Shown here: piece by piece, positions 1-5,797 of the stretch
Numbering within the stretch: position 1 is the first letter of the stretch
Layout: every line of letters starts with the position of its first letter
NCBI GenBank assembly: GCA_016285215.1
Contig: JAEEQI010000118.1
Location: forward strand, 1-7,483
DNA from: Bacteroidales bacterium
GTDB lineage: Bacteria; Bacteroidota; Bacteroidia; Bacteroidales; UBA932
Length of the DNA: 7,483 nt
Reading direction: 5' to 3'
Position numbers and translations under genes: made by a program
The notes under the pieces: model-generated
What the model saw: only the letters and a program-made list of their open reading frames with translations
Databases searched by the model: none
What the model was told of the DNA's origin: nothing

Positions 1-1614
1 CCAGGGGCCGACCAGGCGGACGGAGAAGCCGGAACTTCTGGAATAATCAGGAAAATATATTCTATAGTAATAGTTCTCGTAGTCATCCTTGTATTTTCCA
101 AAATCCATACAATAAGCAAATTTTTCAGCGCTTCCTTGCGAGGATGTCCAATAATTACCCTCAGGATAATTTAACCCGACAAGAGTGACTTCTTTTCCTT
201 CGCGGTAGCCTGCAGCGGGGAGGAATACGGCTCCGGCAGCTTCCATTTTGCCCCAGTCACCCCAGTGGAGTATGACTCCGGGTGAGTTTTCCTCGTTAAT
301 ATCATTCCAGGTGATGGTAGTATGCTCAAGAGTGGGAAGGATGAAATGGTCGGGGAAAAGGACGATGCCTTTTATACTGTCTTCGGCTTTTCCTAACTGC
401 ACTCTGATGTAGCGGGCATCGTCTTCGCCGGCAATTTGATTTCCGGAAAGACGGACGTTGAGAATGTAATCAAACTCACTCTTACTTGGCGTGCGCCATT
501 GTTTGTTACCACCGCCATTTATAATATTCGACCATCCCCAGTCGAAGAAGGGACCTGAGTAATCATCGTCATCATCGCTATCACTGATGCCGAAAGAGCA
601 ATAAAGTGCACTCCAACCGAAGAGGTCTATTTTTTCACCATTCTCAGGACTATTTGGCCTGACGTTGGCTTGGAAATTCTGAATGTACTCGTGCTGATAT
701 TCAGCGAACATCCATTTCCAGTAGGAGTTGGTGCCGTCCCACTGTGCCTGCAGATTGCCCTTTGAGAAATATACCAGGTCGTGGCTGTCGTTGATGCTGA
801 AGAGTCCGGAAAGGGCACCCGGCACCTGCGGAGCGGTCACGGTGATGGGTGTAAGCGTATTGGCTGCAAGGGTGGGATTGCCGGTGACGGTCTTCTTGTA
901 GAGCGCACACGTCTTGGCGGCATAGATGTCGATATTGCCGGAGGAGATGGGTCTCAGGGCTACCCAGATATTGTCGAGCGACGAGGGATTTATGAAATAC
1001 ACGTCGGAGCCGTTCTTGATGGTCAGTCTGGTGAGCTGGCTGGTGATGTCGGTGCTCTCGCCGTCCTTGATGGTGAACTTGCAGATGGCCAGCAGGTTAG
1101 CCAGCGTACCGGAAGGGAGTTCCGTACCAGCCAAAGTACCTTCAAACTTCGCATAGTCGAAGTTGCTGGCAATTTTATCGAGCGTACCATCCTGCTCGCT
1201 ATAGAGCGGATCGTACTTCTCGTTACCATTATCCCAGACCATTGAGGAAGGATAGTAATACCTCACGGAGCCGTCGGCCTTTGGATTGGTCAGCGTCACC
1301 GTGATTTTGGCTGATTTGCCTCCGTCCGTGATGTCTCCCGTTGCAAGGGTTGCCTCAGCCTTCGTAAAAAAACCTTCATTATTCTGGTAGATCACGGCAA
1401 TCTTGTCTCCAGCTTCGAATGTCTTTACGCCATGCTCAGTCAGGGCACGGGTAGGTTCTTCTCCTTCCATACTGATGGTGGTGGTCCGGATCACTACGTT
1501 TCCGGAGTGGGTCTCTGGCTTAAGATCGGGCAGGCTCTCTTGTGAACAGCCCATAATCATAGCTCCAGCTAATACGATGGAGGCCATGCACAGATATTTC
1601 ATAGTCTTTGTCAT
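1..1614 (-). CDS. Fimbrillin-like surface lipoprotein with C-terminal lectin/FGE-like domain (3' end cut by window)
   Basis: The reading frame is open from ATG 1614 to the window edge, 538 residues, with no stop. The N-terminus is a lipoprotein signal: a short charged start, a hydrophobic stretch (about residues 7-21) and lipobox I-M-G-C with lipidated Cys23, followed by S-Q-E-S. Residues ~39-75 (NVVIRTTTISMEGEEPTRA, then FEAGDKIAVIY) match the start of Bacteroidales fimbrillin-like (Mfa-like) proteins. Residues ~279-538 carry a second module: YFSKGNLQ (282-289), IDLFGW (329-334), WRTPSKSEF (373-381), GAVFLPAAGYR (461-471), YWTSS (488-492) and GFSVRLV (529-535). This series recurs in Bacteroidales lipoproteins related to the FISUMP/C-type-lectin-like fold. 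In that family the SVRLV motif lies close to the C-terminus, so probably only a few codons are missing. An Asp run (D345, D347-351) lies in a predicted loop. Starting at M5 (1602) is equally possible. A stop codon precedes M1 in frame. It is probably the second gene of an operon with the small ORF 24 bp upstream. The likely role is surface display or adhesion; the ligand is unknown. Confidence 0.87.
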   Translation of the reverse strand, partial: MTKTMKYLCMASIVLAGAMIMGCSQESLPDLKPETHSGNVVIRTTTISMEGEEPTRALTEHGVKTFEAGDKIAVIYQNNEGFFTKAEATLATGDITDGGKSAKITVTLTNPKADGSVRYYYPSSMVWDNGNEKYDPLYSEQDGTLDKIASNFDYAKFEGTLAGTELPSGTLANLLAICKFTIKDGESTDITSQLTRLTIKNGSDVYFINPSSLDNIWVALRPISSGNIDIYAAKTCALYKKTVTGNPTLAANTLTPITVTAPQVPGALSGLFSINDSHDLVYFSKGNLQAQWDGTNSYWKWMFAEYQHEYIQNFQANVRPNSPENGEKIDLFGWSALYCSFGISDSDDDDDYSGPFFDWGWSNIINGGGNKQWRTPSKSEFDYILNVRLSGNQIAGEDDARYIRVQLGKAEDSIKGIVLFPDHFILPTLEHTTITWNDINEENSPGVILHWGDWGKMEAAGAVFLPAAGYREGKEVTLVGLNYPEGNYWTSSQGSAEKFAYCMDFGKYKDDYENYYYRIYFPDYSRSSGFSVRLVGPW

Positions 1615-1638
1615 CTTGCGATTAGTTTAGCGGAGTTA

Positions 1639-1782
1639 TTACCAGGACAGCCCGGGCTGTTCAATGTAGTCCTGTGCGCCGGTGCTTTCAATATCAGAAC
1701 TCCCCAAAAGGATACTGTTTTGGCTTTGGAGCACGACGACAGATGCCGTAGGGGCCTCATAAAGATCCATTTCACTCATCAT
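1639..1782 (-). CDS. Small protein of 47 residues, unknown function
   Basis: A short ORF runs from an ATG-ATG pair (1782/1779) to TAA at 1639-1641. It begins MMSEMDLYEAPTASVVVLQ, continues through a short SILLGSSDIES segment and ends in W. There is no signal peptide and no obvious transmembrane segment. The pattern 'Y-x-x-P, a beta-prone V/L stretch, then I-L-x-x-S-S with acidic residues' resembles small unnamed proteins I know from Bacteroidales genomes, often near surface lipoprotein genes; this is recall, not a search. Support for a real gene comes from position: it sits between a well-formed promoter and the lipoprotein gene, is in the same direction and ends 24 bp before the lipoprotein start. 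An A-rich stretch precedes the start, as is usual for Bacteroidota initiation. M5 (1770) is an alternative start. I know no function. It could be a co-expressed small protein or a translated leader of the lipoprotein mRNA. Confidence 0.66.
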   Translation of the reverse strand: MMSEMDLYEAPTASVVVLQSQNSILLGSSDIESTGAQDYIEQPGLSW

Positions 1783-1824
1783 GACATTCTGTTTTTTTGG
1801 TGTTATAATTTGTTTTCAGGTAAT

Positions 1825-1840
1825 AAAATTGATCAAATTT
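1825..1840. promoter_or_regulatory. Imperfect dyad over promoter core (possible operator)
   Basis: The 16-bp stretch AAAATTGATCAAATTT has 14 of 16 positions in dyad symmetry, centred on TTGATCAA. It overlaps the -7 box at 1834-1841 and the predicted transcription start near 1827, a position where a bound dimer would block initiation. The region is AT-rich, so chance symmetry is possible. Confidence 0.3.
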
Positions 1841-1865
1841 ATGTCAATCCGGGCCGAAAAACAAT
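1834..1865 (-). promoter_or_regulatory. Bacteroidetes-type promoter for the small protein/lipoprotein operon
   Basis: Reading the minus strand, the -33 box is ATTG (1865-1862, three of four matches to TTTG). A 20-bp spacer follows, then TAAATTTG (1841-1834), a perfect match to the Bacteroidetes -7 consensus TAnnTTTG. Transcription would start near 1827, giving a leader of about 45 nt before ATG 1782. No other equally good box was found between 1783 and 1927. Confidence 0.62.
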
Positions 1866-1878
1866 GAAGGAAAATATT

Positions 1879-1924
1879 TATTGACGCAGAGTCATTAAAA
1901 CACCAGAAATATTTACGCAGAGTC
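1879..1924 (-). repeat. Two 15-bp direct repeats, 31 bp apart, upstream of the promoter
   Basis: On the minus strand, GACTCTGCGTAAATA (1924-1910) and GACTCTGCGTCAATA (1893-1879) differ at one base. Each is also closely followed by AAATATTT (with a 4-base offset in the second copy). The start-to-start distance is 31 bp, about three helical turns, so both copies face the same side of the DNA. They lie about 14 and 45 bp upstream of the -33 box at 1862-1865, where activator sites are expected. The first copy starts 3 bp after the MFS stop codon. I do not recognise the motif. A protein-binding site for a transcriptional activator is the best inference. Confidence 0.55.
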
Positions 1925-1927
1925 GAT

Positions 1928-3169
1928 TTATTTGCGTTTTGAAACATCGGACTGAAACTCCGGCGCGCTCCTGCGGATGAATTTTTCTGCGCGGTCGTGC
2001 AGTTCCGCGATGCGGCGGATAGCCAGCAGGCACAGGACCAGGAGGGCGGGGAAGAAGGAGGCGGCCAGGATACCGCTCTGGATGTCGTCTCCACCGGACC
2101 GGGTGACCAGTCCCACCAGGGAGGGGCCAAAGGTGCCGCCGGCATCACCGGCCAGGGCCAGCAGGGCGAACAGAGCCGTTCCGCCACCGGGCATACGGGC
2201 CGATGTAAGGCTGATGGAACCGGGCCACATAATGCCCACGGCCAAACCGCTGACCATACAGCCTGCCAGGCTGACCATAGGAATCCGGGCCAGGGAAGCC
2301 GTCAGATAGGCGGCAAAAGTGAGGATACCAGCGCCCGTCATATAGGCCGATAAATCCAGGTTCTGGCCTTTCTTTCCATACCAGAGCCGTCCCAGACCCA
2401 TACAGAAAGCAAAGCCGCAGGGACCCGCCAGGTCTCCGATGGCCTTGTCCACGCCCAGGGAAGCCTCGGCAAAGGCCGATGTCCACTGCGCCATGGTGCT
2501 TTCGGACGCACCGGCTGCAATCATCAGCAGCAGGAAGAGCCAGAAAGTCTTATTGCGGAGCAACTGTCCCATAGTCATTCCCTCGGAATCGGCCACGATG
2601 GGCTCGATGGGGCAGGTGGCGAAATTGAGGATGTTATAGAGCGGAATCAAGGCCCACAGGCAGGCCAGGATGCGCCAGTTGTCCAGTCCGAACACCGTAA
2701 AGAACAGCGTGGAGCCCAGGATTACACCTACGGCGCCCCAGCAGTAGAAGGAATGGAGCAGGCTCATCATTCCCTCCTTATTGGGGAAAGGGCAGGCCTC
2801 GATGATGGGGCTGCAGAGCACTTCAATGAGGCCGCTGCCCACGGCATAGACCGTGACGCAGAGAAGGATGCCCACCAGCGGATTGTGGAAAAGGCCGGGC
2901 ACGAAGGCCAGGCCGGCCAGTCCCAGGGCCGATGTTACCTCCGATACGATGATGCTCTTGCGGTAGTCTATGTTCTTGAACTTGGCGCAAAGGAAGTCCG
3001 TGATCAGCTGAACCACATAGAAAACGGCCGGAATGAGGGCCAGGCTGGCTATAGGGATTTGGTACTCCCGGTGAAAAGCCATGAACAGGAGCGGCGTAAA
3101 ATTGGCCACGATGGCCTGGGTTACAAAACCCAGGTAACACGCTATTTTGGTTTTTCCGTAGTCCTTCAT
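1928..3169 (-). CDS. Major facilitator superfamily (MFS) permease, fucose-permease-like
   Basis: A 413-residue polytopic protein, the usual size for a 12-TM MFS carrier, with hydrophobic segments spread over two halves and a hydrophilic mid-loop at ~183-207. A basic loop between TM2 and TM3 (KFKNIDYRK, 63-71) and its second-half counterpart GRLWYGKKGQ (260-269) stand where MFS motif A sits. LLHSFYCWGAVGVILGS (137-153) and the segment GASEST...W (220-229) recall the FucP-like branch, whose members move sugars and other small solutes by proton symport or uniport; the substrate cannot be told here. The start is taken at ATG 3169. A longer frame to 3196 exists, but its first nine codons lie in the tRNA terminator hairpin and T-run, so it is unlikely to be used. 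The C-terminus is a short basic cytoplasmic tail. There is no room for a separate promoter after the terminator, so expression probably depends on read-through from the tRNA-Cys or from the upstream operon. Confidence 0.9.
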   Translation of the reverse strand: MKDYGKTKIACYLGFVTQAIVANFTPLLFMAFHREYQIPIASLALIPAVFYVVQLITDFLCAKFKNIDYRKSIIVSEVTSALGLAGLAFVPGLFHNPLVGILLCVTVYAVGSGLIEVLCSPIIEACPFPNKEGMMSLLHSFYCWGAVGVILGSTLFFTVFGLDNWRILACLWALIPLYNILNFATCPIEPIVADSEGMTMGQLLRNKTFWLFLLLMIAAGASESTMAQWTSAFAEASLGVDKAIGDLAGPCGFAFCMGLGRLWYGKKGQNLDLSAYMTGAGILTFAAYLTASLARIPMVSLAGCMVSGLAVGIMWPGSISLTSARMPGGGTALFALLALAGDAGGTFGPSLVGLVTRSGGDDIQSGILAASFFPALLVLCLLAIRRIAELHDRAEKFIRRSAPEFQSDVSKRK

Positions 3170-3175
3170 TCTCTT

Positions 3176-3207
3176 AAAAACAAAAGCCTCTGGCATATGT
3201 CAGAGGC
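3176..3207 (-). terminator. Intrinsic terminator of tRNA-Cys
   Basis: On the minus strand, GCCTCTG and CAGAGGC form a 7-bp GC-rich stem (3207-3186) around an 8-base loop containing CATATG. The T-run TTTTGTTTTT (3185-3176) follows directly. It begins 5 nt after the encoded CCA of the tRNA. The sequence is nearly a full palindrome, but only the minus strand has a clean T-run. Because the MFS start codon lies 6 nt beyond the T-run, the hairpin may act as a partial terminator or attenuator for that gene. Confidence 0.85.
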
Positions 3208-3212
3208 ATTTT

Positions 3213-3286
3213 TGGAGGTACCAAGCGGAATCGAACCGCTGTAGCAGGTTTTGCAGACCTGTGCCTAACCACTCGGCCATAGTACC
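3213..3286 (-). tRNA. tRNA-Cys (GCA)
   Basis: A complete cloverleaf can be drawn by hand. The 7-bp acceptor stem pairs GGTACTA with TGGTACC (one G-U pair). The D arm is GCC/GGC with loop GAGTGGTTA. The anticodon stem is CAGGT/ACCTG with loop CTGCAAA, giving anticodon GCA at 3254-3252. A 4-base variable loop (CTAC) and T arm AGCGG-TTCGATT-CCGCT complete it. The mature body is 71 nt (3286-3216) with discriminator U73, the known identity base for cysteinyl-tRNA synthetase. CCA is encoded at 3215-3213. It sits between the NRPS-like gene and the MFS gene on the same strand and has its own promoter and terminator. Confidence 0.97.
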
Positions 3287-3298
3287 AGAACGGGAATG

Positions 3299-3329
3299 CA
3301 AAGATAGTAGGTTTTCCCGAAACTACAAA
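3299..3329 (-). promoter_or_regulatory. Promoter of tRNA-Cys, perfect Bacteroidetes consensus
   Basis: On the minus strand, TTTG (3329-3326), a 19-bp spacer, then TATCTTTG (3306-3299) match the -33 TTTG / -7 TAnnTTTG consensus at all eight defined bases. The start would fall near 3292, about 6 nt before the mature tRNA 5' end. The -33 box lies 5 bp after the stop codon of the NRPS-like gene. No hairpin separates that gene from the tRNA, so mRNA from upstream can also run through the tRNA. Confidence 0.8.
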
Positions 3330-3334
3330 AAATC

Positions 3335-5776
3335 TCAGATATTATTGAGGAAATAATCTACCACCATGTCCTTACTCTCCTGGGTAATCAGGAATTGGTT
3401 GTGGTCGGTGTGGGAGTGGACAATCTCACAATTGGGATACCGCCTCTTCCAACGCTGTTCGTTGGTGAGGAACTCCGCCTTTTCCAGTTTTTTCAATTCC
3501 GGCGATTTGACGAAGCCCGCACTCACGGCGCTGGTTTCCGTATAGATGGTGGAAACGATGGATGTGACCGGTCCGTTGTAGGTTTCCTCCGGCATAGTGG
3601 CCATCAGGTTGATATCGAGGTCGGCCCTTTTGTTGTTGCGCTCTTCGTTCAGGTGGGGGAAGAAGTAGGCGGGCTTGAGCATATTCTGGATATGGATGTC
3701 GCGGTCCAGTTCTCCGTCCAGGACCACCACACGGGGCTTGTAGTCCCGCTTGTTGTAGATACGGGCGGCCAGGGCCAGGGCCTGTTCACCGCCGGCGCAG
3801 AAGCCGGTGATGGCCACCACGTGGCGCTCTTTTACTACGTCCTGTACATAGGACTCATAAATGTCTACCAGGCCGTTGATATCCGTGAGCTTGTCTTCCA
3901 TAATGGTATGGTACGACTCGATGGCATAAACGGCAAACTTGTGGGAAACGTTCTGGGCCCATTCTCCAAAGAGGAAGTCAAAGCTGGTGTATCCGCTGAT
4001 GACTATGATGACCGGCTTTTCCGGTTCGTTTTCTCCGTTGCCATACCAGAAAGCATTGGGGTGCTTTTCTGCAGCCATAATCCGGCGAATGGTCCTCAGT
4101 GAATAGAAGTCGTTGGCCGTAAGATGGAAACCGGACATCCCCATCAGAACGATGAGCTGCATAATATGCAGGGAAGTGATACCCACGTCGTTGAGGAGAT
4201 CAGCATCCACATTGATACCGGGCAGGCCGATAAGGCCGGCGGCCGCCTGGATGAGCAGTTCCTCACCAGGGGTTACGGGCGTATCATTGGTAGTGACCGG
4301 GTTAACGGCCTCGTTGACAAGGGCCGTCTGGTCAATCTTGCCATTGAGAGTGAGCTTGAACTCCTTGACCTGGTTCCAGTAGGTGGGAACCATATAAGGG
4401 GGAAGTTCCTTGGCCAGATTCTTCTTGATGGTATCGAAGCCGGTCACTCCCTGGTCCAGCATTACATAGGCTACGATATACTTCTCGGTGCCCACCTGCT
4501 CCAGGCGGACGAAAGCCCTTATTACGCCGTCCTGTCTTTCGATGGCGACACGGATCTCTCCCAACTCAATGCGGAAGCTGTGCAGCTTGACCTGGGAGTC
4601 TTTTCGGCCCATATAATCAAAACTGCCGTCCGGGTTGAGGGTGACGAGGTCTCCGGTGTGGTACAGTCTGGATACGTCAATGCCGTCGTGCTCCTTTTCG
4701 AAGGGATTCTCAGAGAAGGCCATGGCCGTGAGTTCCGGACGGTTCCAGTAACCGTTGGTAACCTGATTACCGCCCACCAGCAGCTCTCCGGTTTCTCCCG
4801 GGGCTACCCGCTTGCCTTCTTCGTTGACCACGTAGCCAACCACGCCGGGGGCCATTTTGCCAATGCACTTCCATTCGTCGGCGCTCTTGAACTCGTGGGT
4901 GGTGATGACCACGCAGGTTTCGGTGGGGCCATATCCGTTTACAAAGCGGTAGGGATACTTTCCGGCTATCTTGCTGGTAAGGCTGTGGGGAATGGCTTCA
5001 CCACCGGCCGACAGGGTTTCCATAGCGGGGAAATCGTAATCCGGGAAGATGGCCAGCAGGGAAGGGGGCATAAAGGTGAAGGTAATCCCTTTCTCCTGAA
5101 TCAGATTGTGGAGGAGCATCGCATTGTGTCTCTCCTCGTTCTGGGCAATGACCAGGGTGCCGCCATAGAACAGCGAGGAATAGATCTCCAGGACGGAGGC
5201 ATCAAAGCTGATGCTGGCAAACTGGAGGATGACAGAATGGTCGCTGATCTGGAAATTGTCCTGGTGGCATACCGTTTGGCAGTAGCTGTAAAGCGCCTTG
5301 TAAGGAACCGAGACCCCTTTGGGCTGTCCCGTAGTGCCGGAAGTGTAGATCATATAGACCTCGGAGAAACCTCTCCTCAGATTGGGAAGCTCCGTGAGGG
5401 GACTGGCCAGCAGGTCGTTGATATTGTCTGCTGTTATGAGGTAGCTCACTCCGGCATCCTTGCAGATAAAGTCTCTGCGCTCCAGGGGGTTCTCTACGTC
5501 AATGGGGACATAGGAGCAACCCAGCTTGATGGAGGCCAGCATACAGGGCAGATAATGCTGGTTTCGGCCCAGGTAGATTCCAATGCGCACGGGGACTTCG
5601 GGATCCGAGGCGTTAATATCCATCCTGGCGGCCAGACCCGACGCAATATGGTTGGCCATTTCATCCATCTGGCCATAGGTAATCTCCTTTTGGCCAAGGA
5701 TGTATGCCGGCTTGTCCTTATGCTTGTCAAAAACCTCTCTTAACCGTTCTGTGAGCTTTTCAAAATACAAATCCAT
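3335..5776 (-). CDS. NRPS-like synthetase, adenylation-carrier-thioesterase (A-T-TE), Cys-type TE
   Basis: 813 residues in three modules. The adenylation domain (~1-490) shows YTSGTTGQPKG (144-154), FDASVLE (191-197), NGYGPTET (280-287), GELLVGG (330-336), YHTGDLV (372-378), GRKDSQVKLHSFRIELGEI (390-408) and NGK with catalytic Lys480: all core motifs are intact. The carrier domain (~501-570) has VGITSL with the likely phosphopantetheine site Ser535. The alpha/beta-hydrolase thioesterase (~586-813) has G-F-C-A-G-G at 658-663, Asp687 in VVVLDGE and His792 in HTDHNQF, a Cys-Asp-His triad. The 27-residue spacing from nucleophile to Asp equals that of the surfactin TE (from memory). It should load an amino acid as AMP ester, tether it on Ser535 and release it by hydrolysis, cyclisation or self-coupling. 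Asp192 suggests an alpha-amino acid substrate. A hand-read binding-pocket code is D-A-L-F-S-G-G-V-V-K, rather hydrophobic; I do not assign a residue. There is no condensation domain. A 4'-phosphopantetheinyl transferase must be supplied elsewhere. It lies 21 bp after the receptor gene, probably in one operon. Confidence 0.93.
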   Translation of the reverse strand: MDLYFEKLTERLREVFDKHKDKPAYILGQKEITYGQMDEMANHIASGLAARMDINASDPEVPVRIGIYLGRNQHYLPCMLASIKLGCSYVPIDVENPLERRDFICKDAGVSYLITADNINDLLASPLTELPNLRRGFSEVYMIYTSGTTGQPKGVSVPYKALYSYCQTVCHQDNFQISDHSVILQFASISFDASVLEIYSSLFYGGTLVIAQNEERHNAMLLHNLIQEKGITFTFMPPSLLAIFPDYDFPAMETLSAGGEAIPHSLTSKIAGKYPYRFVNGYGPTETCVVITTHEFKSADEWKCIGKMAPGVVGYVVNEEGKRVAPGETGELLVGGNQVTNGYWNRPELTAMAFSENPFEKEHDGIDVSRLYHTGDLVTLNPDGSFDYMGRKDSQVKLHSFRIELGEIRVAIERQDGVIRAFVRLEQVGTEKYIVAYVMLDQGVTGFDTIKKNLAKELPPYMVPTYWNQVKEFKLTLNGKIDQTALVNEAVNPVTTNDTPVTPGEELLIQAAAGLIGLPGINVDADLLNDVGITSLHIMQLIVLMGMSGFHLTANDFYSLRTIRRIMAAEKHPNAFWYGNGENEPEKPVIIVISGYTSFDFLFGEWAQNVSHKFAVYAIESYHTIMEDKLTDINGLVDIYESYVQDVVKERHVVAITGFCAGGEQALALAARIYNKRDYKPRVVVLDGELDRDIHIQNMLKPAYFFPHLNEERNNKRADLDINLMATMPEETYNGPVTSIVSTIYTETSAVSAGFVKSPELKKLEKAEFLTNEQRWKRRYPNCEIVHSHTDHNQFLITQESKDMVVDYFLNNI

Positions 5777-5797
5777 ACACTGCTAACTATAGAATAC

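Noticed and set aside
781..1245. 154-codon plus-strand open frame
   Set aside because: Antisense to the lipoprotein, whose minus-strand frame is continuous across the region and carries family motifs.
1779..1787. Tiny upstream frame ATG-TCA-TGA overlapping the small-protein start
   Set aside because: Only two codons, and readily explained by chance next to the ATG-ATG start.
1879..1924. CRISPR-like repeat pair
   Set aside because: Only two copies, with a 16-bp gap and no array or cas gene. A regulatory repeat fits better.
3170..3196. Nine-codon N-terminal extension of the MFS permease from ATG 3196
   Set aside because: These codons are formed by the tRNA-Cys terminator stem, loop and T-run. 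ATG 3169 gives a normal MFS N-terminus.
3395..4102. 235-codon plus-strand open frame
   Set aside because: Antisense shadow of the thioesterase and carrier domains, with no family resemblance.
4124..5743. 539-codon open frame on the plus strand
   Set aside because: It lies fully antisense to the adenylation domain, whose core motifs are all intact. Its translation shows no recognisable domain, and long antisense frames are expected opposite codon-biased genes.
5777..5797. Possible promoter between the receptor and synthetase genes
   Set aside because: The 21-bp gap has no TAnnTTTG box and is too short for a complete promoter of its own.
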